DNA of 64,000 bases from Sepioteuthis lessoniana (GCA_963585895.1 OY757921.1:49892712-49956711), one strand, 5' to 3'. Numbered from the stretch's first letter, positions 41,361 to 53,051 are shown. The notes: a model not told the origin generated them from the letters alone. Numbers and translations are program-made.

Positions 41361-42455
41361 ACGGGTTACATAAACAGCTTGTATTAACAGTATGTTCTGG
41401 TTTATTATTCGAACGGTGGTAATTCACTGGTTTGGTTTATATGATTACTTTTGATTTTATATCAAGAAAGGGATGACGACTGAGCAAATATGGAGATATA
41501 AATTTTGCACTTTGTGCAACTGGTTGTGTTTTCATCATCTGCTTGATGACCGATAAGTTAGAGGTCGAAAGGGAAAAAATATTTCCGTTGTGACGTTCTT
41601 AGAAATATCATTATGAAACAATGGGCTGGAATTATTGGCCCTGATATGTCTACATTATCATGTGATGCAAAATGGAATACTGTTTTTTTAGTTAGTTAAA
41701 TAGTTGGAGTTGAGAAATAGAAGAAAACTGATGTATTTCAAAGGTTTGTGCCGTTTGCTCTTACCACAATTGTTAAACTGACTTCGACATTAAATTAAAC
41801 ATACCCTAAAACCAACCAACCAACCAACCAACCAACCAATAAATAAATAAATAATACCAACAAATAAATAAATACCAAGCTTTGTGGTCGCTGTTTGAGA
41901 ATTGTTGAGAGTATACAAGTTTTTGCGAAATATTTTGAACAGTATTTCCAAAAACGATATTAACATTTTCATTAGAGTGTGACTTCCCCATCAAATTGAT
42001 TTGATAGAAAGGAAGTTATTTTTGCTACTAAGTTGAAAAGATTATATATATTCCCAGTACTTAATGAATCCAACTTGCATCGGAGTAAATTCAGTTGTTA
42101 AAATTGTTTGTTCATTTTTGCTAATGTAAAATGTGCCAAGTGAACAAGTTATTTGTAAGTCTTCATGTATTTAAGAAAAGAAAAATGTTTTGATTATTTT
42201 TGTTGTTTTGAAGCGCCTATAGAAAATGCTTATAGAAAACGCTTATAGATTATCAATACAACACTGTTTTATAGCCTCTGACATTAGGAGATTTCCCATT
42301 TGTTTCAACTGTCAAACTCTGTCAAACTTTGGTTAAAATGTAACTAAAAGTTTAAAAAGTTAGATATCGACGCTACTTTTCATTGAACAGATTTTGCATT
42401 TCTCTCACAAACAAAAATTTGCACGTGTGTACGTCAATTGTCAATATTTTTTTCA
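41361..42455. other. AT-rich with (AACC)n and (AAAT)n runs
   Basis: (AACC)n at 41812-41838 and (AAAT)n to 41875. Nothing else recognised. Confidence 0.5.
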
Positions 42456-42459
42456 TTGC

Positions 42460-42718
42460 CCAATCGGCTAGGGCTGTAGAATACACCGACTGCTTCTCTG
42501 CAGAAGGGTAAGACTTCCCCAACGAGCGTTTTGCATATGACCCTATACAATCGGATGGTGAGGCTCCAAAAATGCTGGAGCATTGGGGAACGCGGAGTTT
42601 CCCTATATTTCCATCACACCCAAGTCCACTCTGGCTCGTAGTGGTAACACCTGATAGGGTTCAATCTGTGTCAAATAGAGCTAAACTGCGCACTTTAGAC
42701 TAAACTGAATTGTTTTTG
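42460..42718 (+). mobile_element. Family A head and core
   Basis: Starts CCCAATCGGCTAGGGCTGT, a well-kept head, through CTCTGGCTCGTAGTGGTAAC to the first interior unit (CTAAACTGAATTGTTT). Then LINE-A begins abruptly at 42720, so the element is 3'-truncated or disrupted. Confidence 0.8.
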
Positions 42719-42719
42719 T

Positions 42720-43258
42720 CTCGATATAGTTGGTCCTTATGGCGTTGTTCTGTGCTGCAATCAAGAGAGATTCAGTTTCTCTTTTAAGGTTCCTTTTCTT
42801 GGCCATGTCTAAATTTTCATAGAGTGGTTTTCCTTCTCATTTTTGTTTTCTGGTTAGTTCTGTTCTGTTGATGCTTGTGTTGTCTGTATTGTTTCTGATG
42901 GCTGTAATCAGTCTTTCTATGGGCTTTTCTAAGTTGTTTTCGAGTCGTTGTATCGATGCATCAACAGAATCTTAAATGCTGACATGTCCTCTTCCTTCTT
43001 TTTTTGTTGACACATACAGTCTCTCTGTATCGTCTCTGGGATGTAAGGCCACATGCATCATAATGTGTTTTTTTGTTCTCTGGTCCACTTGTTGAAGTTC
43101 TTCTTGGGTCAACTTCAAGAATAGTCCCGAGTATCTAACGATGGGGGATAGCCAAGGTATTTATCCCTTTGATGTGATTTCTGTTGCGTAGTTTGGTTCC
43201 AAGTAGTTTTCTCGTTTTCCTGAGATACTTTTTCCTCTCCGCTTCATTGACGGCGTCC
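42720..43258 (-). mobile_element. LINE-A internal fragment
   Basis: Minus strand covers the connection and thumb region (MKVDPRRTSTSGPENKK-like and KYLRKTRKLLGTKLRNRNHIK-like stretches at about 43060-43250) up to the region before the zinc finger at 42725. Frame-broken. Confidence 0.8.
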
Positions 43259-43271
43259 GTTTCTTCTTCTT

Positions 43272-43346
<75 letters not shown>

Positions 43347-43348
43347 TA
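43259..43348. repeat. (TTC)n(TTA)n microsatellite
   Basis: About 42 bp of TTC then about 45 bp of TTA, between two LINE-A pieces and ending at the 3' end of the next one. Confidence 0.95.
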
Positions 43349-43700
43349 CAATCAGCGTTAGCTGATGGTCTTTCACTGGAATTTGAGTGACAGCAAGTCT
43401 CCTCAAATCTCCAGGACTCTCCTCAATATTCAGGCCGTTCTCAATAATGCAGTAGTTTGGATGATCTCCACTCGTCCGCCAACTTCCAAGTCCTCCAGTC
43501 CCTTTAATAATCTTTTAGTTACTGTACCGAAAGCACCAATCACAATTGGTATAATTGTCACCTACATGTCGCATAGTTTTTTCAATTCCCTAGGAAGGTC
43601 GACGTACTTATCCTTCTTTTCACTTTCTTTCAGTTTTATTCTGTGATCCACCGGGACAGCAAAGTCAACAATTTGGCAAATTCTCTTTATCATTATTTTT
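43349..43700 (-). mobile_element. LINE-A 3' end copy
   Basis: From AGCGTTAGCTGATGGTCTTT to the IVDFAVPVDHRIKLKESEKK-type nuclease block, minus strand, ending at AGAGAATTTGCC near 43685. Confidence 0.85.
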
Positions 43701-43977
43701 TCTACCCATGAATAATTACACAGAAAAGATTTTTAAGAATAAGATATTAATTTTCCTCTGACAAAAGGTACCAGGATTTTATAATTTCAAGTTGAATATT
43801 ATACAATCAAAACGGATACTATTTGGTTTTATTCATTACCAAATTCAGCAGCATTGAAACTGTATAACCAAAATTATAAATATATAGCAGTTCAAAAATA
43901 AATATATACCTTGTGTATATTTACGCAATTTTGTTTTATCAATGGCTGCAACGAAATAATATTTTGTCACAGAGTTT

Positions 43978-44029
<52 letters not shown>

Positions 44030-44261
44030 ATAAATTACTTATATATATATGGAAAGATGGATAAATCAGACTCTAACAAAGGTTTAGTAGTAGTAATATT
44101 TCATTTCTTTATTTCAAGAGGAAGTGATAGGAACGGAATAAATATGTAGGTATAAATTTTCTAGTTTGTAGTAAATTCATTTACATTCTGATATCTATTA
44201 GTCTACAACAGTGAAACGTTTCAATCTGATATTCAGAACTCTTCTTTTCTTATACACACAA

Positions 44262-44315
<54 letters not shown>

Positions 44316-44440
44316 GGTGCGGAAGCAAAATATGGAATCATTTTTAAAACGTCTTTTGTTAGTCTGATTAGCCCAATTTTTGAAAAAAAAACGTGATAAA
44401 TCTAAATTTTCCTGAATATTTTTTAGATTAAAATTCAGCT
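43701..44440. other. AT-rich with (AT)n and (CA)n(TA)n(GA)n tracts
   Basis: (AT)n at 43980-44028 and a CA/TA/GA compound tract at 44253-44315. No gene. Confidence 0.6.
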
Positions 44441-44442
44441 TA

Positions 44443-44454
44443 ATATAAGGGAGC

Positions 44455-44485
<31 letters not shown>

Positions 44486-45064
44486 AACGACAAAGAATTT
44501 GTGATTTGCTAAACGCCGAAACCAAGTCAAAGTTTCTCTGTCTACAGTATTCAACGTAAAGAAAAAATTCACAGAAAAAGAGTTTTTTTTAAGAAAAAGC
44601 GGGATTGAACCAATAACGAAAAGAAGGCTTTTTAACTGCTTTTGCTATGGCGATTAAGGGGGACCCAACAACATCAATAGGTAAGCATGCTAAGTCCACG
44701 AGAAAACGGTGAGGACAGCAATTAAACAAGATTGAAGTCCAGACCTTAAAACCCCCTCCTCTTGATTACGCTATATGGGTATTTTAGAAAACAAAACAAA
44801 TAGAACTTCCCATCCAAATATTGGTTTGCTTAAGATTCCTATTGAGTGGGAATGAAGAATTTATTTTGACGGTATGCAAATCGTTTCGAAGGCGTGTTGA
44901 TACAATAATCGAAAAATGGTGGCCATATTGAGTAAATTTACTGTTTTGTATCAATCTTTACATTTTATCGTTCATTTTTTAAAATTAGAATTGTATCTAG
45001 TTTTGTAATAGAGTCATTTATTATTATACTTGAATATTCCTAATTTTTCTTTCGCACCCTATAT
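44443..45064 (+). mobile_element. Mariner/Tc1-type remnant
   Basis: Left end TATAAGGGAGCAAAAAAA and the reverse complement of the right end (TATAGGGTGCGAAAGAAAAA) are plausible inverted ends. Just inside the right end the plus strand reads CKSFRRRVDTIIEKWWPY and a stop, the usual C-terminal block of IS630/mariner transposases (FRRRxxxxIxxxGGH). The rest of the gene is gone. Confidence 0.55.
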
Positions 45065-45139
45065 ATGTGTGTGTGTGAATTTAAGTGTGTGCGTGTATAT
45101 GTGTATGTATTTATCTAGCCCTACGAACATGCATTTCAA

Positions 45140-45370
45140 TTATTTAACAAGTTTAAATTAAGAATTTTCCTTCTTTTTGACCGGTTGTCATACCAAGCAC
45201 AGTCTGCCCTACTATTTACACGTGATTGGAGAGAGAATAGTTAGATTCATATTTTTCCTAAGAATATTAGCGTTAAGCGAGGTGCCAAGAGTCTAATCCA
45301 TGATTTAAACTCGGGTCTCCATGTCCATTTCCGACGAATATGCATAACACACCATGAATGCCTCCATATA
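45140..45370 (-). mobile_element. SINE-C copy
   Basis: CCCTACTATTTACACGTGAT, CCTAAGAATATTAGCGTTAA, box-B-like CCCGAGTTTAAATCATGG (minus), CATGTCCATTTCCGACG. Head degenerate. Confidence 0.75.
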
Positions 45371-45681
45371 TATATGAGTGTGCGCGCGCGAGTCTGTTTT
45401 TTCACTTGCGCGTGTATATATGCAACGGAAATATGTGTATATATTTAAAGATGCATGCCAGTACATACACAAACATACATACATATGTATGCGCGTGCAA
45501 CAGCACATACACAAACATACATAACACACAAACTTAGGCACACATACAAATAACCCCACTTTTCGAACAAAAATGAACCATATTAATCGTTTTTTTTAAG
45601 ATCTTCACTCTGTCCAACGATTATTGATTGCATGAAACCCAGGGTCATAGAGAGTACCATGTAATATATATATATAACATG

Positions 45682-45737
<56 letters not shown>

Positions 45738-45825
45738 TGTATCGTTGATATTGAGCACTATTTAACAATTTTGCAACATTTGGCCCTCCATTAACTCATC
45801 AAAGGAGCTAGTAAAAACCCCATAA

Positions 45826-45863
<38 letters not shown>

Positions 45864-45880
45864 AGAACTGCCGCAAAAAA
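45371..45880. repeat. Microsatellite-rich interval
   Basis: CGCG/TG-rich to 45500, (AT)n at 45684-45734 and 45832-45860. No gene. Confidence 0.75.
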
Positions 45881-45889
45881 GCAGTTTTG

Positions 45890-46440
45890 CTTCCAATAAA
45901 GTCCTCATTAGATGATGATGCGGGGTTCAGGCATGGTTTCGGGACCGAAGCATCATTACCACTAACCCAGGGCGCCCCAGCAGTTTCTCACAATACTACC
46001 AGACTTTATTGGATGCTGTTTGATCCGTACGAACGCCATATCCGTTTAGATGTACTAAAACTTTTGTTTTAGATCTTTTTTTATACATTCCCTCTTCTTT
46101 GCTGGTGAAAGTCCGAGTTTGGTTAAAAATGTAGAGGTTACGTTCGAAATAAAACTTCGACATCCAATCTCAAGAGGAAATATGTCTGGTGACCAGTCAT
46201 TCTTAATTCACTGTTCACGTAGGTCTTCGTACTTTTCCAATTTCCGCTGATGCACCCAGTCGATGTTGGCCTCGAAAAGGATTGTTAATTCAGCAATGAT
46301 AACTTTTTTTTTAATTAACTGACCAAATGACAAGATCTGGACGCTAGCGAGTTGATGCTATTTCCGTTGGAAAAGCGAGTTGCCGGTCTGTCAGCACTAA
46401 CGCGCCAGTTCGTGCAACCAATTGATTTAACAAATATTTT
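45890..46440 (-). mobile_element. Second RLE-type LINE, C-terminal remnant
   Basis: On the minus strand, in one frame with two stops: RPDLVIWSVN (near 46330), VIIAELTILFEANIDWVHQR, KLEKYEDLREQ, PLEIGCRSFIS and LGLSPAKKRE (near 46100). The spacing RPD to ELT and then KxxKYxxL matches the restriction-like endonuclease layout, but the sequence is unrelated to LINE-A beyond that. The RT and zinc finger are not visible. Confidence 0.6.
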
Positions 46441-46780
46441 TGTGATTACTCATTTTTTTGATTTTGAATTATGAATTGTTCCAAAACAGATCCTTGAAGC
46501 AGCACTCTATAGTATATGTAGTGAACTATTGTAGATCTAAAGATTGAATTATTTGCGACATTCTCCTACAAACGTGTGTGTGTGTGGGCCGCGTGTGTAA
46601 AAGACAAATAGGAACAATATTTTCTCATTAATTACTTTTTAATGTTTTGATTGTTTTCAACAAGATTTGACCTTAGATCATAGTCAAGAGAAAAAAGATT
46701 TTATCAAGAATTTTTCCTTTCTGTTTTTATCAAGAACATCTAGAAACCAACAACTGTTAAAAAAAAATCAACCTCTCACA
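46441..46780. other. No recognisable feature
   Basis: AT-rich with a short (GT)n run. Confidence 0.5.
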
Positions 46781-46784
46781 TAAA

Positions 46785-46990
46785 AAAATGTCGGCAATAT
46801 TCAGTAAATTTATTTTGGGGTGAGTGGAAAGTAAATAAAGTTACAAGAAGTGCATCAAGTAAACAATTTGAGCCCCTGTCATTTTCATCAGCATTTATGA
46901 AGTTCGGGGTTCTTGTTTTACTCAGAAAGAACTAAATTCACTTCTGAGAGACGAATTTACTGAGTACTCTACCACGACCGGACGCCTTGT
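46785..46990. repeat. Repeat shared with 63277-63380
   Basis: GTCGGCAATATTCAGTAAAT and AAGTAAACAATTTGAG are matched at 63287-63370. It continues to a tRNA-like CTGAGTACTCTACCACGACC (minus-strand box-A-like). Confidence 0.5.
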
Positions 46991-47359
46991 TTGTTATCTT
47001 TTTTAAATTAAACTAACAAGCTCTCTTAAGACAGTTACGGTCAGCCGTGGTAAAATCGTACTCAAGTCATGTACCAAGTAAGGTCATCTCAGTTGAAATT
47101 CACCGTTGTGAATAGACATTGCGGTGGACCGCATAGGCGTAAAATGACTCCGTCCCTATGGAAGCTCTTTAGCTTCTACTCGAAATACGATACTTTGAAA
47201 TTGAAAACGAATTAAACGTTAAGAAACAAGAAAAAAATTAGGTAGGTTTTTTGTTTGCAAGGTTCAACGAGAATATGTTGGTTCTACTGGATCTTTGTTT
47301 ATCTAATCCCGCCAAAATATCCAAGCAAGTTTATTTTGCTACAAATTCTTGTAAATCTA

Positions 47360-47360
<1 letters not shown>
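46991..47360. other. No recognisable feature
   Basis: Nothing coding recognised. Confidence 0.45.

Positions 47361-47363
<3 letters not shown>

Positions 47364-47426
<63 letters not shown>
47364..47426. repeat. (GA)n microsatellite
   Basis: About 60 bp of pure GA. Confidence 0.97.
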
Positions 47427-47431
<5 letters not shown>

Positions 47432-47579
47432 CACGTTATTGCTTTTAATGTATTTATAGAATGAGTGAAAGTTTTATAGATATTTCTCGATTTGCATTAT
47501 ATTAAATATTTTCATAATAGAAAAGATTTTTTGGAGAAAACTTTTTAAAGACTTTCTAAAGAGTCTTAAAGATTCAGTG

Positions 47580-47930
47580 ATTGATTTTAATGGCATGTCA
47601 ACCATTCAAAATTATTTTATGCTTAGAGGTTAGGAAATCGCGTTCTTGTATATTTTCTTAAGAGCTTTTTTTTATGGTGGCGCGGTGCTATTAAATATGA
47701 ATAATTTGAAACAGATCTATTTAACCCATAGACAGGACCTGAAGAGGTTCAACCTTTTCGGGTCAGAGTGGACCTTGGAGTAATGGCAATGAAGGAGTTT
47801 TTCACACACTCCAAATCTTCAGAGCAAGAGATTCATCATCAGATGCTGTTTATTGTCATACAAAGAACACCCCTTTTTGAGAAGATCTGACTCCAGCTTC
47901 AGAGAATATTCTAAGCCCCGAGAATTAAAA
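47580..47930 (-). mobile_element. Family A element, diverged
   Basis: Tail-like TTTTAATGGCATGTCAACCA, core GGGTCAGAGTGGACCTTGGA, end truncated near CAGAGAATATTCTAAGCCCC. Confidence 0.7.
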
Positions 47931-49125
47931 AACTTACTAAACCTGAAAAGAAATCAGAAAAGGTGAAGGTTTATTTCGTTAAGTTGAATTGGCAGTCGTG
48001 TCTTTGGTTGTTTCCTTCTGTGTGTCAGTGTGTATTTTACTTTTCTAAGTATTTTTACATCCTTTCATAGTTTCTTTATTTTAGGCATCCCCCACCCTTC
48101 TTTTCGGCTGAAAGTTCAACAACTATATTTAAAAAATAAATTAAAAGTTTAAAAATACTTTTCTTAATTTTTCTTTCGAAATAAACAATCCCAAATTTCT
48201 TTCTTTCTTAAAATAAGAAGAAAAATACAACTTTTATCTACTATTTTGCCTCATTTCCACAATTTATTGGCGATGACCTCTTAGTTAAATATGGACTTCA
48301 AAATGTTCCTAATCTTAAGTGCCCTTATGAGTCTTATGTTTGAGTTCTATGCTTCTTAGCTGAATTAGGCTAAAAAGGAAAAGTACTTTTTGAGGAAAAA
48401 AGGTTTAATGAAGATAATTGTCTTTACGACTGAAGAAAGAATAAAAAAATAAATAAAAAGAAAAAAGGTCAAGCTTTTATTTATTAAGAGGATTATTCCC
48501 TCTAAATGGTATATTTATAATGTTTAAAAATATTCACGCCAAATATGACGTCCAAGCACAATAAATAATAAAAAAATAAAAAAAACTCTGTATTTTTCAC
48601 CATATCAGTCATATCTATTTATTCAGAAGTTTTATATTAAGTAACAATGTCTGTGGCAATAAAAAACATTGTCAGTTTTATAAGTATCTAAAAAAGTGTT
48701 TTTAATGCATTAAAAAACTGAATAAAAGACAAAGAAAAACAAAACAAAACAAAAACAAAACAAAAGATAAAAAACAGACAAACAAAAAAGAAACAACAAA
48801 CGAAAAACAAAAAAAATAAACAAACATTTAAATCTTCAATATCGATACATTTTGATCATATGTACGTACTTTAACATAATTTTTCTAGCACAGCAAATGA
48901 AAGAAAAAATATTCCATTAAAATTACAAACACTGAAATATTAATGCAAAGCATAAAGCAAACTGCATCTCTATTTAAATCGTTTACAAAAAAAGAAAAAA
49001 AGAAAAAAGCCTGTAACATAGGGCTCCATACTATAGAGCAGAACTGGTTGAAGACCCAAAATCTCTCAGATGATTGTTAACAAGTGATACACTGACTTAC
49101 GCGTGGAATACCACGGAATTTTGAT
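47931..49125. other. AT-rich, (AAAAC)n-like runs
   Basis: AAAACAAAACAAAAC-type sequence at 48735-48830. No gene or repeat match seen. Confidence 0.5.
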
Positions 49126-49127
49126 AT

Positions 49128-49129
<2 letters not shown>

Positions 49130-49190
<61 letters not shown>

Positions 49191-49226
49191 GTAGTTTGCT
49201 ATGATAATAATAAGAGAACACCCTCT

Positions 49227-49283
<57 letters not shown>
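49130..49283. repeat. Paired (AT)n tracts
   Basis: Two 50-55 bp (AT)n tracts around a 40 bp AATGTAGTTTGCTATGATAA spacer. Confidence 0.95.
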
Positions 49284-49284
<1 letters not shown>

Positions 49285-49312
49285 TAATGAATACTGATAA
49301 ATATTGGTGATA

Positions 49313-49720
49313 GAGCATATACCATTAGGTCGTATGATCAAATTTTAATCTCTGCACAATTCCCAGTGGATCACCTTTCCCACCCATCATTGCTAGTCTG
49401 GCTACTCCTTTTGTTTTAGTTTGTTGCATTTGCTTATTATGTGATTAACTGTTTCATCTCTGTCTCTACATAAAATTCACTCGGTAATATATTGCGTATT
49501 ATCAATTGTCACTCAAACAATTAATCCTCGTGGCATTATTTTGTGCTGCTCTAAACAGAAATATAGTTTCTGTTTTCAAGTTTCCCTTTCTTAGCGATGT
49601 CCAGGTTTTTTCGTGTATAAACTCGCCAGTTTGTCGCTTAAAACCAAAACTATTCAGACCTTAGTATTATTAAAATCAGGTAGAATATTCAGAATAATCC
49701 TGAAGACCTAAGGAAACTGA
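49313..49720 (-). mobile_element. LINE-A fragment
   Basis: ATACCATTAGGTCGTATGAT to AACTCGCCAGTTTGTCGCTT matches the zinc finger and connection region on the minus strand (to about 49650). 49655-49720 holds a scrap of the 3' end in the opposite orientation. Confidence 0.75.
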
Positions 49721-49724
49721 GTTG

Positions 49725-49880
49725 TCTAAATTTCTTAGACGAAGCTTGTTGATTTTATTCATTAAGGGTTTTCGGACTATTGTCTTCATCTTTATTGTTA
49801 TTTTCTAACGTTTCGGCCGATATGTACTCCGGCCTTCTTCAGGTGTTTGTCGAACTCGAAAACTTGTCTTTTGGACTCCC
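49725..49880 (-). mobile_element. SINE 3' module with hammerhead-like core, copy 2
   Basis: Minus strand: CACCTGAAGAAGGCCGGAG, an arm closed by CGGCC, CGAAACGTTAG, then AATAAAGATGAAGACAATAG. GGCCG and CGGCC pair perfectly around a 10-base loop. The tRNA-like head is absent here. Confidence 0.65.
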
Positions 49881-49904
49881 GTGGAAGACCCACAAAAAGT
49901 AAAA

Positions 49905-50470
49905 TAATAATAAAAATAATATTAAGACTACACCCGACTGCGAGGGGAAGGTGATCCACTGGGAATTCTGCAAGAGATTGAAATTTAACCATACGAACAA
50001 ATAGTATATGCACAACTTAGAATCTATCCAGGAGACTGAGATGCACAAACTCATCTGGGATTTTGAGATCACTTAATCTCGGCCAGACGACCAGACCAAG
50101 AGATAGTCAACAACAAAAAAGAGAACTTACTCAATTATGGATTTTGCTACCCCGGCTGACCACAGAGTAAAATTGAAAGAAAGCGAAAAGAAAGATAAGT
50201 AACTGGATCTTGTTAGGGAATTGAAAAAACTGTGGAATATGAAAGTGACGGTGGTACCAATTGTAATTGGTGCACTTGGTACAGTCACCAAAGGATTGGT
50301 ACAAGGACTAAAGGACTTGGAAAAAAGGAGACCATTCAAACTACAGCATTATTAAGATCGGCCAGAATACTCAGAAAAGTCCTGAAGATATGAGGAAACT
50401 TACTATCATTCAAACTTTAGTAGGAAAACATCAACTAACGATGGTGTGAAAAATTTGAAAAGGAGTAAAA
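49905..50470 (+). mobile_element. LINE-A 3' part, plus strand
   Basis: WELCKKLKFDHTNKWY-type start, decayed nuclease motif near 50085-50150, AVKLKESEKKDK-like block, VVPIVIGALGTVTKGLVQGL (50255-50310) and the 3' end at 50455. One internal stop and a small deletion are visible. Confidence 0.85.
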
Positions 50471-50569
50471 TAATTTGCACATAGTTATAGGATTTCCAGT
50501 ATTTCTATATTATACTCACAAATTTCAAATGAATTTAGTTGACCCTAACTAGTACACCAACTCTCTATC

Positions 50570-51309
50570 TCCGTTAATTGCAGCACAAAATAATGTCAAA
50601 GGGACCAATTATATTAAAGCGAAAATAAATAATATGAAATTGAATAGCAAGCGTAGGTTATCCGTAGAAAGAGATGAAATGTTTTATCGCATAATAAGCG
50701 AATGCATCAAACTAGCACAAAAGAAGTATAAGACGAGGTATGTCTGGGTGGGAAAGGTGATCAACTTGGAATCATGCAAGAGATTAAGATTGGATCAGAC
50801 TACCTAATATTATAAACATGAAGCAGAATCTGTCTTGGAGAATGAGACTTATACAATTCTCTGGAATTTTGAGATACACATGGATCACATAATCCCAACC
50901 AGAAGACCAGACTCAGCGTCGATTAAGAAAAAAAGAAAAAAAAAAGAACTTGCCGTTTTATGGATTTTGCTGTTCCGGCAGACCACAGGTTGAAAATGAA
51001 AAGAAAAAAAAGCCAAAAGATAAAAAAAAAATACTTAGACTTTGCTAGAGAACTAAAAAATGCTGTAGTACGTGAGTGACGGTGATTACCATTGTAGTTT
51101 GTGCGCTTGGACCTGTTCAAAAAGGCTTGGAAGAATACTGGAGGAATTGGATATAGGAGGAAGAATCGACACCATTCAGACTGGAGCATTGTTGAGATTG
51201 ACTTGAATACTTACAATAGATCAAGAAATCTGAGGATACTTGCTGTTTCCCAGACTCCAGTGAGAGACACCACCAGCTAAGGTTGGTATGAAAAGCTTGC
51301 AACAAGAGA

Positions 51310-51335
<26 letters not shown>
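50570..51335 (+). mobile_element. LINE-A 3' part, plus strand, with (ATA)n tail
   Basis: From the pre-finger region (LIAAQNNVKGTNYIKAKI-like) through a decayed finger near 50690 and nuclease region to the 3' end near 51300 and an (ATA)n run at 51310-51358. Head-to-tail with the previous copy. Confidence 0.8.
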
Positions 51336-51362
<27 letters not shown>

Positions 51363-51424
51363 TCTGCCGAAAATACGTAATTAAACATTATAGAGCAAAT
51401 ATATTTACAAATTACAAAATTGAT

Positions 51425-51790
51425 CTGACCCAGTCGTCTGTGGCTGCAGAATACACCGACTGCATTTCTGCATAGGAGTAAGGCTCCCCCGACGAGTGTC
51501 CTGGATGTGATGCTAGAAAATCTGATGGGGAGGTTCGATTAATGTTGGAACAATGGGGAATGCAGAGTACCTCTTTATTGCAATCGCTCCCAGGTCCACT
51601 CTGGCCTGGAGTGGTAGTACCTGATAGGGTCCTATATATATGGGTCAAATAGAACTAAACTGTGTACTTATGCTCAACTGAATTGTTTGAAATAGAACTG
51701 GTTATATGTATAAAAATTGATTTGGCATTAAATAACCTACAATGGTTGATATGCCATAAAACTTGTCCAATCAACTAACCAACCAACCAA
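51425..51790 (+). mobile_element. Family A, complete compact copy
   Basis: Head CCCAGTCGTCTGTGGCTG, core CTCTGGCCTGGAGTGGTAGT, one interior unit, tail TTGGCATTAAATAACCTACA and GGTTGATATGCCATAAAAC, then an (AACC)n-like run. About 345 bp: the simplest full copy. Confidence 0.85.
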
Positions 51791-51798
51791 AATTGATA

Positions 51799-52140
51799 TA
51801 CGAGGGTCCTCTGAAAAGTTTAAAGGGTGACCATGATACTTTCATGAAATGTGACCAAATGTTGTTATTTTTCAACATAGTCCCCCTTCCAGTCTCTATT
51901 GCTTCCATCGTTGTTACAGTTCTTGGATCCCATTGGTAAAAAAAACGTTATCAAGAATATCATGGGAATTTTTTTGTCTCTGAACTTTTTAACCCTAACC
52001 TGCTATATCGGCACGTAAATAACGATACAGTAAAAACACGACCGACTTTACCCTCCTGCTTCACCCATCGGTATATAAAAGGATGAGTATAGAAACTTCT
52101 TGATCTGATGATACCATAAACGAGAAACCTGACACACACA
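51799..52140 (-). mobile_element. 3' end of a different mariner plus unknown spacer
   Basis: TACGAGGGTCCTCTGAAAAG is a mariner-type end. Minus strand near 51870-51930 reads QRWKQ followed by LEGDYVEK and stop, the usual mariner transposase ending (RWxxCIxxxGDYVEK). The family differs from the neighbour at 52141. Confidence 0.6.
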
Positions 52141-52940
52141 CTGCAATGCACTTGTTCCGTTACAACAACTTCTGGAAGGACCCATGGAAGTCCTCTTGTG
52201 TGAGCGTGTCAATAACCTTCGTCACAGCCTCTTTCATCTCCTCAATTGTCTCATAACGATAGCCACTGAGCTTAGGAAATAACCAAAAGTCACAGGGAGC
52301 AAATTCTGGACTATAGGGACGGTGAGGAACTGTCTTGATGCCCATCTTGGTCAAATAGTCTGTGACAAGGATGGAGTTGTGGACTGTTGCATTGTCCGGG
52401 TGGAAATGCTGCTGACCCAGTTTCAAGAATGCTGGCCTCTTCCGACGGAATCTCTTCCTTAATTCCCTTAAAACCTCAACATAGTAACCCTAACCGTAGT
52501 CCTTTGGCCAATCAACTCTGGTGTATTGACTTCCTTACTCCTCGCACACCTCTCATCATCCCTCACAGACTCATAGCCTTTTTTGAATCTCTTATGCCAC
52601 TCAAAAACTGATGCTCGATTCATGCAAGATGGTAGAAAAGCAGTCTGAAGTATTCCATACGTTTCTGTGGCATTTTTTCCAAGTTTAAAACACAATCTTA
52701 TTGCATATCGTTTTTCTAAAGTGTCAGATTGCATTTTTGAAATTAACCAGCTGTGACAATCAGGCTTTAGTAGGGTGTACTTCAATTGCTGCTGTAGGTG
52801 TTCTTTTGAACATGAAATCATAAAAATTGGTCAGTCATCTCATAAGTTGTATAGCAATTACATACTGAAATTACCAGAGTCTTTGACAATTTTAAATACC
52901 GGTATAAAAGAGTCTGGAAACTTATTGAATACTCCACGTA
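52141..52940 (-). mobile_element. Internally deleted mariner, copy 1
   Basis: Minus strand: an N-terminal DNA-binding part (52468-52821: LEKRYAIRLCFKLGKNATET, RASVFEWHKRFKKGYESVRD, VNTPELIGQ) joins to the C-terminal catalytic part (52160-52426: FHPDNATVHNSILVTDYLTK and PCDFWLFPKL). The first catalytic Asp region is absent, while the second (HPDNA) and third (PCDF) Asp remain. The right end TACGTGGAG...AAACTTATTG (52900-52940) matches copy 2's inverted end. The left end is replaced by another mariner. Confidence 0.85.
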
Positions 52941-53046
52941 TGTATATATGGGGAAAACAATGTTCTCTGATGAAAGCACCAGTGCTGACCGACCAGAAAA
53001 AAACGAATACATCAATTCTATGCTGACACTGAGTGCTCTCTAGATA

Positions 53047-53051
53047 GACTG

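Noticed and set aside
49130-49283. Origin or promoter role for the paired AT tracts
   Set aside because: Many similar AT tracts exist in the window; nothing distinguishes these.
52487-52500. Telomere-like AACCCTAACC in the mariner copies
   Set aside because: Only ten bases, at the deletion junction, and identical in both copies; not a telomeric array.
52387-52611. 74-codon plus-strand frame
   Set aside because: Antisense to the mariner transposase.
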